A DNA stretch of 64,000 nucleotides from NCBI RefSeq assembly GCF_900104665.1, contig NZ_LT629968.1:310001-374000 (forward strand), given 5' to 3'. Made by a program: the position numbers and the translations under genes. The DNA comes from Traorella massiliensis (lineage in GTDB: Bacteria > Bacillota_I > Bacilli_A > Erysipelotrichales > Erysipelotrichaceae). Below, in pieces: positions 52,772-61,991 of this stretch. Under the pieces are notes generated by a model. The model worked only from the letters and a program-made list of their open reading frames with translations, searched no databases and had not been told where the DNA came from. Every line of letters starts with the position of its first letter. Positions within the stretch are counted from its first letter, which is position 1.

Positions 52772-54490
52772 ATGATAAAAAGGTTTATGCAGTATTATAA
52801 GCCACATAAGAAGATGTTTATTTTAGATTTATGTGCGGCTTTTCTGATTTCTATGTGTGATCTGATTTATCCGATCATTACGAGGAATATGTTGAATGAT
52901 TATATTCCAAATCAGCAGTTACGTCTTTTGATTACCAGTGCCATCGTACTTCTTGTCATCTATGTCGTAAAAATGCTGTTGAATTATTTTGTGACATATT
53001 TTGGACATATGGTAGGTGTTCATATGCAGGCGGATATGCGTAAAGAGGTGTTTAATCATTTACAGAAACTTCCTTTTAGTTATTATGATGAACATGAAAC
53101 AGGTACGATCATGTCAAGAATGGTTAATGATTTACAGGATATTTCTGAATTGGCACATCATGGACCTGAGGATCTTTTTCTTTCAGTCATTATGATGTTA
53201 GGGGCTTTTTTCTATCTATGTACGATTAATGTAGCTTTGACGGTGATTATTTTTGCGTTTATTCCTATTCTGGTTTATATTGCGATTCAGTCAAGAAAAA
53301 AGATGCATGTTGCTTTTCATGAAAGTCGTGTACAGGTGGGTGTCATTAATGCTAATTTAAATAATGCAATTAGTGGTATTCGTGTATCGAAGGCTTTTAA
53401 TAATGCTCATTATGAAGAAGAAAAGTTTTTACAGGGGAATAATGCCTATGTAAAGGCAAGAGAGTTGTCATATAAGGCAATGGCTTATTTTTATAGTGGT
53501 ACAGGTTTTATCATTGATTTATTGAATGTCGTTGTTTTGATGGCGGGTGGTATTTATACGTTTAATGGCTGGATCAATTTTGCGGATTTTGTGACTTATA
53601 TGTTATTTGTGAATAACTTTATTTCACCGATCAAGAAGCTGATTAATTTTGTGGAACAGTTGGAGAATGGGGCAACAGGCTTTAAGCGTTTTACTGAGCT
53701 TTTGGATCAGCCAATTGAACAGGAGAGTGTAAATGCTCATGATTTAAAAGATGTGAAAGGTCATATTGAATTTGATCATGTCAGCTTTAATTATGAAAGC
53801 GGTGAAGAAGTCTTACATGATATTTCTTTAAATATTGAACCAGGAAAGACAGTAGCTTTGGTAGGACCAAGTGGTGGCGGCAAGACGACCATTTGTCATC
53901 TGATCCCACGTTTTTATCCTTTAGAACAGGGTGAGATTCGTATTGATGGGGAGAATATCAAAGAGATTTCTTTTGAGTCGTTGCGTAAAAATATTGGGAT
54001 CGTACAACAGGATGTGTTTTTATTTACAGGTACGATCAGAGAGAATATTGCTTATGGTAATTTAAATGCCAGTGAAGATGAAATTGTGGAAGCAGCTAAA
54101 AGAGCGAATATTCATGATTATGTCATGACGCTTCCTGAAGGTTATGATACTCAGATCGGTGAGCGTGGTATCAAGCTTTCAGGTGGTCAAAAACAGCGTT
54201 TAAGCATTGCTCGTGTCTTTTTGAAGAATCCGGCGATTCTGATATTAGATGAAGCAACCAGTGCTTTAGATAATGCGACAGAGATTCTGATTCAGGATGC
54301 TTTAGATGAATTATGTAAAGGTAGAACGACAATTGTTGTGGCACATCGTTTATCAACGATCAAAAATGCAGATGAGATCGTAGTGATTGAAAATCATCAT
54401 ATTACAGAAAGAGGGACTCATGAAGAACTCTTGAAAAAGAATGGTTTATATACTCGTTTATATCAGGCACAGTTTAAGTCTTTAGAGTAG
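52772..54490 (+). CDS. ABC exporter, fused permease and ATPase (MsbA/LmrA type)
   Basis: A 572-residue half transporter with six membrane helices in residues 15-310 and an ATPase domain with ALVGPSGGGKTTICH (Walker A, near 367), KLSGGQKQRLSIARVF (signature, near 469), ILILDEATSALDNAT (Walker B) and VAHRLSTIKNAD (H-loop). It would work as a homodimer and export lipids, drugs or peptides. TATAAT at about 52740 and GTTTTAGGAG lie upstream. It is close to the following aminopeptidase, but a separate unit is possible. Confidence 0.9.
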   Translation: MIKRFMQYYKPHKKMFILDLCAAFLISMCDLIYPIITRNMLNDYIPNQQLRLLITSAIVLLVIYVVKMLLNYFVTYFGHMVGVHMQADMRKEVFNHLQKLPFSYYDEHETGTIMSRMVNDLQDISELAHHGPEDLFLSVIMMLGAFFYLCTINVALTVIIFAFIPILVYIAIQSRKKMHVAFHESRVQVGVINANLNNAISGIRVSKAFNNAHYEEEKFLQGNNAYVKARELSYKAMAYFYSGTGFIIDLLNVVVLMAGGIYTFNGWINFADFVTYMLFVNNFISPIKKLINFVEQLENGATGFKRFTELLDQPIEQESVNAHDLKDVKGHIEFDHVSFNYESGEEVLHDISLNIEPGKTVALVGPSGGGKTTICHLIPRFYPLEQGEIRIDGENIKEISFESLRKNIGIVQQDVFLFTGTIRENIAYGNLNASEDEIVEAAKRANIHDYVMTLPEGYDTQIGERGIKLSGGQKQRLSIARVFLKNPAILILDEATSALDNATEILIQDALDELCKGRTTIVVAHRLSTIKNADEIVVIENHHITERGTHEELLKKNGLYTRLYQAQFKSLE

Positions 54491-54534
54491 AAAATATTAA
54501 AAAATGGAGTATAATAATACCAGGAGGGTTATTT

Positions 54535-55908
54535 ATGGAAAATAAATGTGCATGGGAAAAATACAGTGACACAAAGGCTGTATTTGATTTCAACGAAAAC
54601 TATAAAAAGTTTATTTCTGATTGCAAGACAGAAAGAGAATGTGTCAGTGAAGCCATCGCTTTAGCAAAGTCCAAAGGATATCGTGATTTAAATGAAGTTA
54701 TCCAGAATCATGAAACGTTAAAAGCAGGCGATAAGGTGTATGCTGCTCATATGAAAAAAACATTGGCTTTATTCCATATTGGAAAAGAGCCTTTGGAAAA
54801 GGGATTGAAGATCTTAGGTGCTCATATTGATTCACCTAGAATTGATATCAAACAGAATCCTTTGTATGAAGATAATGATCTTGTACTTTTAGATACACAT
54901 TATTATGGTGGTATCAAAAAGTATCAGTGGGTAACCTTGCCTTTGGCATTACATGGTGTTGTTGTAAAGAAAGATGGCAGTGTGATCAATGTTGTGATTG
55001 GTGAAGATGAAAGTGATCCTGTTATAGGTATCAGCGATCTTTTGATTCACTTAGCTGGTGATCAGATGGCAAAAACAGCTTCTAAGGTCATTGAGGGTGA
55101 GGATCTGAATGTTTTGGTTGGTTCAATTCCAAGCAAGAGTGCTGAGAAGGATAAATCAAAAGAAGCGATCTTAACACTTTTGAAAGAAAAATATAACATT
55201 GAAGAAGAAGATTTCAGAACAGCTGAGCTTGAAGTAGTTCCTGCCGGTAAAGCAAGAGACTATGGATTAGATCGTTCAATGGTCATGGGTTATGGTCATG
55301 ATGATCGTGTATGTGCCTATACTTCACTTGTTGCTTTATTAGACAGTGATACAGCGAATAAAACAAGTGTTGTCTTATTGACGGATAAAGAAGAAGTAGG
55401 CAGCATTGGTGCAACAGGTGCTTCTTCTAAATTCTTTGAAAATACAGTAGCTGAACTGATGAATGTCTTAAATGATTATTCAGAGTTAAAGCTGAGAAGA
55501 TGCTTAAGCAATTCAAAGATGCTTTCCAGTGATGTTTCTGCTGGTTATGATCCAAACTATCCAAGTGTGAATGAAATGAAGAATACAGCTTTCTTAGGAA
55601 AGGGTCTGTGCTACAATAAATTCTTAGGTTCACGTGGCAAAGGCGGAAGCAACGATGCAAATCCGGAATATCTCAGTGAAGTATTTAATGCTATGGATAA
55701 AGAAAATGTATCTTTCCAGACATGTGAACTTGGCCGTGTTGATCAGGGTGGCGGAGGAACGATCGCCTATATCTCTGCTCAGTATGGTATGGAAGTCGTG
55801 GATGCCGGTGTAGCGGTTCAGAATATGCATGCTCCTTGGGAAGTCGTTTCTAAGGTAGATGTTTATGAAGCTTATTTAGGTTATAAGGCATTTATCAAAA
55901 ATATCTAA
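54535..55908 (+). CDS. M18-family aminopeptidase
   Basis: A 457-residue cytosolic metallopeptidase. ILGAHIDSPRIDIK (first zinc histidine and aspartate, near residue 97), MVMGYGHDDRVCAYTSL (near 250), LLTDKEEVGSIGATGAS (glutamates, near 285) and a late histidine complete the M18 metal centre. It removes N-terminal acidic or neutral residues. CAGGAGGG precedes the ATG. Length matches the family; the substrate preference is not clear. Confidence 0.9.
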   Translation: MENKCAWEKYSDTKAVFDFNENYKKFISDCKTERECVSEAIALAKSKGYRDLNEVIQNHETLKAGDKVYAAHMKKTLALFHIGKEPLEKGLKILGAHIDSPRIDIKQNPLYEDNDLVLLDTHYYGGIKKYQWVTLPLALHGVVVKKDGSVINVVIGEDESDPVIGISDLLIHLAGDQMAKTASKVIEGEDLNVLVGSIPSKSAEKDKSKEAILTLLKEKYNIEEEDFRTAELEVVPAGKARDYGLDRSMVMGYGHDDRVCAYTSLVALLDSDTANKTSVVLLTDKEEVGSIGATGASSKFFENTVAELMNVLNDYSELKLRRCLSNSKMLSSDVSAGYDPNYPSVNEMKNTAFLGKGLCYNKFLGSRGKGGSNDANPEYLSEVFNAMDKENVSFQTCELGRVDQGGGGTIAYISAQYGMEVVDAGVAVQNMHAPWEVVSKVDVYEAYLGYKAFIKNI

Positions 55909-55911
55909 TAT

Positions 55912-55949
55912 AAAAAGAATCAGGACACGAAGTCTTGATTCTTTTTTTC
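55912..55949. terminator. Bidirectional terminator
   Basis: AAAAAGAATCA and TGATTCTTTTT pair, with an inner GAC/GTC extension, between two convergent genes. Confidence 0.85.
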
Positions 55950-55951
55950 AT

Positions 55952-56122
55952 TTATTTTTTTTGTTTTTGAAAATAACTGCCTTTTTCCTGAGCTGGAGGG
56001 AATCTTCTTCCTTCTTCTACGTCAATGTCTTCATTTACGAGCGTTCCATCTTCTGTATATTCAGAATATTTACCGCTTTCTGTACAATTGCTTCCAGGTT
56101 TGTGTTTTGTTTTCTGTGCCAT
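55952..56122 (-). CDS. YjzC-like small protein
   Basis: A 56-residue protein starting at ATG 56122 behind GGAGGTGA. The pattern KPGSNCTESGKYSEYT and GRRFPPAQEKGSYFQKQKK follows the YjzC family ('GxxxPxxGxYxE...GxRFPP'). It has no known function. It is monocistronic and lies just after the pseudouridine synthase gene. Confidence 0.6.
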   Translation of the reverse strand: MAQKTKHKPGSNCTESGKYSEYTEDGTLVNEDIDVEEGRRFPPAQEKGSYFQKQKK

Positions 56123-56155
56123 ATATGTCACCTCCACTTTTATTTTGGTGACTTT

Positions 56156-57016
56156 TCAGCTTTCCATACATAAACGCATATCCTTTGGCATTTCACAGAT
56201 AATTTCAATCTTTTTATGGGTCAGAGGATGGATAAATGAAAGTGAATAAGAATGAAGCATGCAGCGATAGGGTGAAGCCGTTCCATAGAGCTCATCGCCG
56301 ATAAGGGGATGATTGATGCCTGCAAGATGAACACGGATCTGATGGGTACGACCTGTTTCAAGCTGACATTCAATCAGTGTCTTATTCTTTTTATAGGTCA
56401 ATGGTTTTAGATGAGTGATGGCTTTTATGCCGTTTGAAGAAATACGGAAACGATTGGCATGACGATCTTTGCCAATGCTTTTATTGATGGTCATTGCCTG
56501 ATTGATCTTCCCTTGTACGATTGCTAAGTAGGTACGTTGGATCTGTTTGGTTTTTATGGCATGATCAAAGTAGGGCTGTAAATAGGATTGCTTGCAGTAT
56601 AAGATACAGCCGCTTGTATCTTTATCTAAGCGATGAATATGACGGATGGGACAGATTTGATCTGTTTTTTGAAAATATCCGGCGACTGCCTGATCAAGGG
56701 TGATAGGATGATTACCATCTTCATGAACAATCATATGGATCGGTTTATTGACCACTAAAACAATATCATCTTCATAAAGGATTTCCAAATCAAGATCGAT
56801 AGGTTCAAGATCATCTTGTTCTTCTTTCGCACAATTGATTTCAAGAAGATCATCTTTGAAAAGATGAATATTATGAGTGATGATCTGATGATTGACACGA
56901 ATTCTTTTTTCCATCTTTAAAAGATGACGCTGTTTCTTAGAAAATAGATGGTCATTGAGCCATTCATCTAACATCTGTTCATTTTTGATCGTTTCTGTTA
57001 ATAAAATTGGTTTCAT
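56156..57016 (-). CDS. RluA-family pseudouridine synthase
   Basis: A 286-residue enzyme. An S4-like N-terminal part (about 1-70) precedes the catalytic domain with IRHIHRLDKDTSGCILYCK (catalytic aspartate, near residue 136), ECQLETGRTHQIRVHLAGIN (near 225) and HPLIGDELYG. It converts uridines in rRNA or tRNA to pseudouridine; the target is not determined. Its ribosome site is weak. Confidence 0.88.
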   Translation of the reverse strand: MKPILLTETIKNEQMLDEWLNDHLFSKKQRHLLKMEKRIRVNHQIITHNIHLFKDDLLEINCAKEEQDDLEPIDLDLEILYEDDIVLVVNKPIHMIVHEDGNHPITLDQAVAGYFQKTDQICPIRHIHRLDKDTSGCILYCKQSYLQPYFDHAIKTKQIQRTYLAIVQGKINQAMTINKSIGKDRHANRFRISSNGIKAITHLKPLTYKKNKTLIECQLETGRTHQIRVHLAGINHPLIGDELYGTASPYRCMLHSYSLSFIHPLTHKKIEIICEMPKDMRLCMES

Positions 57017-57070
57017 GTGAACATTATAGTATAAAAATATGATAGAATAAAGGAAAAGTGAGGTTATGTT

Positions 57071-58114
57071 ATGAGTATTAAAACAAATGCGAAAGCATTC
57101 TGGACATATTTTTTAAAAAACAAAGAAAAGATCGAAGAGGCTTTACAGGCCAATGATTCAGATCAGATCAAAGAATGGGAAAAGAAGCTGGGAGATGAAT
57201 GTTTAAAGACAGCTGGCTGCTATCTTTCGCTGGAAAAAGATGATGAATTAAATCTTTTAGTTTTTGAACCAATGAAAGATAAGACAAGTCAGATCATCTG
57301 TGTTTATCTTAAAAAGTTTGCACCTAAAACTCTTTCAGATAACTGGATCATCTTTGACTGTATTCCACCTTTAAGTGAAAAGATCTATCATTATCGTTTT
57401 CAGGTTGAAGAAAAAGATTATACGATTGATGATATGAAGATTGGTTTTATTGAGACACCAAAGGTACAAGACAGCTTTTCCGTATCGCTGGTATGTGAGG
57501 CTTTTGATAAGATGAATGAAAATGAAAAGGAAGTCATTGCTTCTACATTCGTAGAAAATGTCCTAGGTGATTTAGTCGTCAATAGTTATGTGGAGCGAAT
57601 CGATTGCTCATCGAGTGAAAAAGAGGGTGTCAAATATGTACCTTTAAGAGAAGGCTATGATGAAATCATTGATTTTATGGAGCTTCATAATTATAAGACT
57701 TATAGTGATTGTACGCAGATCTATACGGTTTATAAACTGGATGAGGATCAGGTCAGTGATGAATTATTAAATGATCGTATCTTAATTTCTACGATTCAGC
57801 CTTTAAATTTTGTAGAGGTCATGAACCATGAGCGTACTTCTTTGAATCAGATCACACGTTTGCAGGGAGAAGTGGGTTTTCTGGTGCTTGAAATCGATGA
57901 ATTTAATGAAGAGGAAGCACAAAGAAAAAGAGTTCTTGAAAAAGAACTCAACGATTTGTTGTATGATTTAGGAATTGCCCGTATCTGTGGCAGTGGGATT
58001 GCGTTAAAAAGAATTTACTTTGAAGTCTTTATTTTTGATAAAGAGGATTTTAAAAAAGCAATCGTCAAAGTCGTTTCAAATCTAAAATTGCCAATGACTT
58101 ATATTCCTTATTGA
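57071..58114 (+). CDS. Unknown 347-residue soluble protein
   Basis: No domain is recognised. The sequence is acidic, soluble and mixed alpha/beta. It contains TNAKAFWTYFLKNKEKIEEA near the start, two similar segments FDCIPPLSEKIYHY and LREGYDEIIDFMELHN, and a late KRIYFEVFIFDKEDF. No signal peptide or membrane helix. GTGAGG lies 8-13 bp before the ATG. Its last 7 bases overlap the convergent sigma factor gene with no terminator between. Perhaps a housekeeping protein of this family of organisms. Confidence 0.65.
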   Translation: MSIKTNAKAFWTYFLKNKEKIEEALQANDSDQIKEWEKKLGDECLKTAGCYLSLEKDDELNLLVFEPMKDKTSQIICVYLKKFAPKTLSDNWIIFDCIPPLSEKIYHYRFQVEEKDYTIDDMKIGFIETPKVQDSFSVSLVCEAFDKMNENEKEVIASTFVENVLGDLVVNSYVERIDCSSSEKEGVKYVPLREGYDEIIDFMELHNYKTYSDCTQIYTVYKLDEDQVSDELLNDRILISTIQPLNFVEVMNHERTSLNQITRLQGEVGFLVLEIDEFNEEEAQRKRVLEKELNDLLYDLGIARICGSGIALKRIYFEVFIFDKEDFKKAIVKVVSNLKLPMTYIPY

Positions 58115-58785
58115 TAAAAAGCTTTGCATAATTGAATGATCGCTCTTTTTTCAATGCGTGATACATAAGAACGGGAAATATTATATTCCTGTGCAATTGC
58201 TTTTTGGGTCATTTCTTCATGATTAAAAAGACCATAGCGTTTCATAAGAATATCTTTTTCACGTTCATCTAGAATTTTGAAATGGGACATCATTTTCTCA
58301 ATATTTTCTTTTTTCATAAAAGTATCGATGACATCTTCTTCATTGCTTGCTAAACAGTCAATAAGGGAAAGAGAATCATCATTATCTTTTTGGATCGTTT
58401 CATTTAAAGAAACGGTCTGGGAATGTTTCTGATTGACACGTAAGGTCATCAGAATTTCATTTTCAATACAACGAGCGGCATAGGTTGTCAGCTTATGACC
58501 ACTTTCAAGCTTAAAGGTATCAATGGCTTTGATCAAACCGATGGTACCGACGCTGATTAAATCATCTTTGTCCATTTTCTTAATGTCGTATTTTTTAACG
58601 ATATGGGCGACTAAACGAAGATTGTGTTCAATCAGCATATTGCGGGCTTGCTCATCTTTTAGAGCCAAACGTTCAAGACAGTGCAGCTCTTCCTGTTTTG
58701 TTAAGGGGTCTTTAAAGCGTTTGTTTTGAATAAAACCGCAAAATCCTAAAAATTCCATAAAACCAAGCTGTAGCATTTCAAACAT
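58108..58785 (-). CDS. sigK: Sporulation sigma factor, SigK type
   Basis: A 225-residue sigma-70 factor. Region 2 has ARNMLIEHNLRLVAHIVKKY (near 47) and DDLISVGTIGLIKAIDTFKL (near 75), and region 4 has EREKDILMKRYGLFNHEEMT followed by HTH QKAIAQEYNISRSYVSRIEK. The N-terminus (GFMEFLGFCGFIQN) is the short pro-sequence seen in SigK-type proteins. The gene is continuous; no skin element interrupts it. It suggests a spore-forming lineage, although a related sigma factor is possible. GAGGTGA precedes the ATG. Confidence 0.82.
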   Translation of the reverse strand: MFEMLQLGFMEFLGFCGFIQNKRFKDPLTKQEELHCLERLALKDEQARNMLIEHNLRLVAHIVKKYDIKKMDKDDLISVGTIGLIKAIDTFKLESGHKLTTYAARCIENEILMTLRVNQKHSQTVSLNETIQKDNDDSLSLIDCLASNEEDVIDTFMKKENIEKMMSHFKILDEREKDILMKRYGLFNHEEMTQKAIAQEYNISRSYVSRIEKRAIIQLCKAFYQ

Positions 58786-58877
58786 GATTCACCTCAGTTA
58801 AGTATATGTCTATGGTTTTGATTTATTATAAAAAGTGATTTTATAGGGAGCAGTTTGGATGATCGATAGGAGGACGT

Positions 58878-60716
58878 ATGAGTGGATTTTTACCAGTAAC
58901 TTATGAAGAAATGAGAGATAGAGGCTGGGAGCAGCCTGATTTTGTGTATGTCTGTGGTGATGCTTATGTCGATCATCCGAGTTTTGGTGCTGCAATCATC
59001 TGTAGAACGCTGGAAAGTCATGGCTACAAGGTATGTTTTTTGGCACAGCCGGATTGGCGCAGCGTAGATGATTTTAAGAGGTTTGGAAAACCACGTTTAG
59101 GATTTTTAGTATCCAGTGGGAATATCGATTCGATGGTCAATCATTATACGGTGGCTAAAAAAAGAAGAAAAAAAGATGCGTATACACCGGGTGGTGTGAT
59201 GGGGAAGCGCCCGGATCGGGCCGTGATCGTTTACTGCAACAAGATTCGTGAAGCATATAAAGATGCGGTGATTCTGATAGGCGGTATTGAGGCGAGCCTG
59301 CGACGTTTAGCTCACTATGACTATTGGAGCGATACGGTCAGACGTTCGATTTTATTAGATTCCGGTGCTGATTTATTGATGTATGGCATGGGGGAAAATA
59401 GTATCATTGAGATCGCTGATGCGCTTGATAGCGGATTAGATGTAAAATATCTGACATATTTAGATGGCACGGTCTTTAAGACCAAAGATCTAAGTGTAGC
59501 TTATGATCCGATCATTTTACCTGATTTTAATAGTGTAAAAAATTCAAAAAAGGAATATGCGAAAAGTTTTAAGATTCAGTATATGAATACGGATCATTTT
59601 AATGCCCGTACCCTTGTGGAGCCTTATGAGGATTGTTATGTCGTGCAGAATCGTCCGAATCGTCCATTGACCCAGCAGGAATTTGACGATGCGTATGCCT
59701 TGCCTTATATGCGTACTTATCATCCTTCTTATAAGGAAAAAGTGCCGGCCATCGAAGAAGTACGTTTTTCTTTGATATCCAATCGTGGCTGTTATGGAGC
59801 TTGTAATTTCTGTGCCCTTACCTTTCATCAGGGAAGAATCATTCAGTCAAGATCGCATGAAAGTATTATCAATGAAGCTAAAAAAATTACTGAGGAAGAG
59901 GATTTTAAAGGTTATATTCATGATGTTGGCGGACCTACGGCTAATTTTCGGGAACCTGCCTGCGCTAAACAACTGACCCATGGTGCTTGTGTAAACAGAC
60001 AGTGCCTATGGCCAAAACCTTGTAACAATCTAAAGGTCGATCATACGGATTATCTTTCGCTTTTACAGGAACTAAGAGCGTTGCCAAAGGTCAAAAAGGT
60101 CTTTGTACGCAGTGGTATTCGTTATGATTATCTCATGTACGATAAAGATGAGAAGTTTTTCAGAGAACTTGTCCAGCATCATATTTCAGGTCAGCTGAAA
60201 GTGGCTCCTGAACATATCAGTGATCGGGTCTTAGATAAGATGGGAAAACCAAGAAGCGGTTTATATAAGAAATTTGTGGAAAAATATTATCGGCTGAATG
60301 AAGAATACGATAAGAATCAATATCTTGTCCCTTATCTGATGAGCTCTCATCCGGGAAGTGATCTGCATGCGGCCATTGAACTGGCAGAATATCTCAGAGA
60401 TATCCATCATCAGCCACAACAGGTGCAGGACTTTTATCCAACACCAGGTACCCTGTCGACAGCCATGTACTACACAGGGATCGATCCACGTGATAATACT
60501 CCTGTTTATGTGCCAAAAAATGCTCATGAGAAAGCAATGCAGCGAGCTTTGATGCAGTATCGCTCACCTGCTAATTATGACCTCGTGTATGAAGCTCTCA
60601 CAAAAGCAGGACGTCAGGACTTGATCGGTTTTTCAAAGAAATGTCTGATTCGTCCAAAAACAGTGCAGAAAGGAAGAAATCATGAACAAAAGAAAAAAGA
60701 TCATCATCGCCGTTAG
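58878..60716 (+). CDS. YgiQ-family radical SAM protein
   Basis: A 612-residue protein. The N-terminal domain (about 1-290) holds [35 protein letters not shown] and [18 protein letters not shown]. The radical SAM cluster motif [20 protein letters not shown] lies near residue 307, followed by [17 protein letters not shown] and the extra cysteines of YgiQ ([12 protein letters not shown]). The C-terminus is KKDHHR-rich. The reaction is unknown for the family. GATAGGAGG precedes the ATG. Its 3' end overlaps the DUF4430 gene by 35 bp. Confidence 0.9.
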   Translation: MSGFLPVTYEEMRDRGWEQPDFVYVCGDAYVDHPSFGAAIICRTLESHGYKVCFLAQPDWRSVDDFKRFGKPRLGFLVSSGNIDSMVNHYTVAKKRRKKDAYTPGGVMGKRPDRAVIVYCNKIREAYKDAVILIGGIEASLRRLAHYDYWSDTVRRSILLDSGADLLMYGMGENSIIEIADALDSGLDVKYLTYLDGTVFKTKDLSVAYDPIILPDFNSVKNSKKEYAKSFKIQYMNTDHFNARTLVEPYEDCYVVQNRPNRPLTQQEFDDAYALPYMRTYHPSYKEKVPAIEEVRFSLISNRGCYGACNFCALTFHQGRIIQSRSHESIINEAKKITEEEDFKGYIHDVGGPTANFREPACAKQLTHGACVNRQCLWPKPCNNLKVDHTDYLSLLQELRALPKVKKVFVRSGIRYDYLMYDKDEKFFRELVQHHISGQLKVAPEHISDRVLDKMGKPRSGLYKKFVEKYYRLNEEYDKNQYLVPYLMSSHPGSDLHAAIELAEYLRDIHHQPQQVQDFYPTPGTLSTAMYYTGIDPRDNTPVYVPKNAHEKAMQRALMQYRSPANYDLVYEALTKAGRQDLIGFSKKCLIRPKTVQKGRNHEQKKKDHHRR

Positions 60717-61110
60717 CTTCCTGATCTTACTGCTAGCAGGCTATGGTATATATAAATTAACTTTAGGAAATCATGATTCAAAAGTAATTCAGATTACCAT
60801 TCAAAATGAAGATGATGTTATTTATGATAAACAAGTTGAAACGAATAGCGCAACACTTGGAGAATTACTAGAAGAAATGAAGAAACAAAAAGAAATTTTG
60901 CTTGAAATTGAACAAAGCACTTATGGGATGTATATTACAGGCATGGGTGTTGATGAGCTCTATGTTCAAGATGAAGCAAGCGGTAAATATTGGACATATG
61001 ATTCTGAGAACAATGCTCAATGCGTCAAAAATTCATTTTGTGATGCTGCCGATGTCCTTGTGATAGAAGATAAAGATCACTTTACTTTTACGCTAGAGGC
61101 TTATGAGTAA
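60682..61110 (+). CDS. DUF4430-domain secreted protein
   Basis: A 142-residue protein with an N-terminal membrane anchor or signal ([20 protein letters not shown]) and a DUF4430 domain (about 35-142) including [35 protein letters not shown] and [16 protein letters not shown]4430 resembles the C-terminal domain of transcobalamin. It is overlapped by the ECF-S gene, so it may present a corrinoid or similar compound to it. The ligand is inference. AAAGGAAG precedes the ATG. Confidence 0.8.
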   Translation: MNKRKKIIIAVSFLILLLAGYGIYKLTLGNHDSKVIQITIQNEDDVIYDKQVETNSATLGELLEEMKKQKEILLEIEQSTYGMYITGMGVDELYVQDEASGKYWTYDSENNAQCVKNSFCDAADVLVIEDKDHFTFTLEAYE

Positions 61111-61597
61111 AATCAAAGAAATGACTTTGATCGCACTTTTAAGTGCGATCTTAACGATTTCAAAAGAAATTTTAGCTTTTTTACCGAATATCGAACTTGT
61201 AAGTTTTCTTTTGATTCTTTTTGGACGACATTTTAAACTTGCTCATTCTCTGTTGATTGCTACGATCTTTTGTTTCTTACAGATTATCTTATATGGTTTT
61301 GGAGATTGGTCCATCATGTATTTTATCATGTGGAATGGATTGGTTTTGATCAGCTATCATACAAAAAATATCTTTAAAAATGAACATCAGCTTGCTCTTT
61401 TTAGTGGTGCTTTTGGACTTGTTTTTGGCATGTTTTTTGCGTTTTTTTACCTTGTCTTTTCATTTGAAGCAGCCCTGGCTTATTGGCTTAAAGGTTTATT
61501 TTTTGATTTGATTCATGGAGTAGGCAATTATTTGATCATGCTTGTTCTTTATGAAAAAACAGATAAATATATTGGGGAGATATTTAAAGAGTTATGA
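61103..61597 (+). CDS. ECF transporter substrate-binding subunit (S component)
   Basis: A 164-residue membrane protein with five to six helices and the ALLSAILTISKEILAFLPNI opening common in S components. The substrate is not certain; the DUF4430 partner suggests a corrinoid or related compound. It uses a shared energising module (EcfA/A'/T) that is not in this window. It overlaps the upstream gene by 8 bp and the downstream by 4 bp (ATGA). Confidence 0.8.
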   Translation: MSKIKEMTLIALLSAILTISKEILAFLPNIELVSFLLILFGRHFKLAHSLLIATIFCFLQIILYGFGDWSIMYFIMWNGLVLISYHTKNIFKNEHQLALFSGAFGLVFGMFFAFFYLVFSFEAALAYWLKGLFFDLIHGVGNYLIMLVLYEKTDKYIGEIFKEL

Positions 61598-61785
61598 AAA
61601 TTGAACGTATTGAGGAATATGATGAACGCTTTGAGAAAGATATTATTGATCAGCATGGAGCTTATGCCATCAATGATGAAACGTATGCTTTTCAAGTATT
61701 AGATCGGGATACCTGTAGGGTAACATTTTCAAATAGAAACGATTTAAATGAAGCGATTGAGGAGTATCGTTTTTTTGGTGGTCAT
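61581..61785 (+). repeat. 205-bp direct repeat, copy 1
   Basis: Starts TATTTAAAGAGTTATGAAAA and ends TTTGGTGGTCAT. It matches copy 2 (63476-63680) with only 3 mismatches in 205 bases. It covers the last codons of the ECF-S gene and the first 64 codons of the following gene. Confidence 0.95.
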
Positions 61786-61842
61786 GAAAGTCAATCAGTT
61801 GCTTTTAGGCAAGCCACAATGAAAATGATACAAAGATACTAA
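61594..61842 (+). pseudogene. Truncated copy of the ParB-like gene
   Basis: Codons 1-64 (MKIERIEEYDERFEKDIIDQ onward to YRFFGGH) are nearly identical to the gene at 63489. After residue 64 the homology stops and 18 unrelated codons lead to a stop at 61842. It is in the natural operon position, overlapping the ECF-S stop by 4 bp, but it lacks the later ParB-like part. It therefore looks like the stump of a gene split by the insertion of the DUF4143 cassette. Confidence 0.75.
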
Positions 61843-61866
61843 ATCCATTCAACGAATTCACTTTTG

Positions 61867-61923
61867 CCAATCGTCGGAAAAAAAATATGCCAACAATCGG
61901 AAAAAAAATAAACCAATCGTCGG
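61867..61923 (+). repeat. Three 23-bp tandem repeats with CCAATCGTCGG
   Basis: CCAATCGTCGG at 61867, CCAACAATCGG at 61890 and CCAATCGTCGG at 61913, each followed by an A run; the period is exactly 23 bp in both intervals. The repeats lie 70-125 bp before the DUF4143 gene. They may be operator sites or terminal repeats of the inserted unit. Confidence 0.8.
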
Positions 61924-61991
61924 AAAAGGTTGTGAAATTTAGTATTATAGAATATACTATAGGTAGTGTAAACGCAAATGAGGTATTTCGA

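Noticed and set aside
58108-58785. Skin-type element interrupting sigK
   Set aside because: The gene is continuous with both region 2 and region 4, so no interruption exists here.
61867-61923. CRISPR array
   Set aside because: Only three short repeats with A-rich intervals of about 12 bases that are nearly identical; there are no true spacers and no cas genes.
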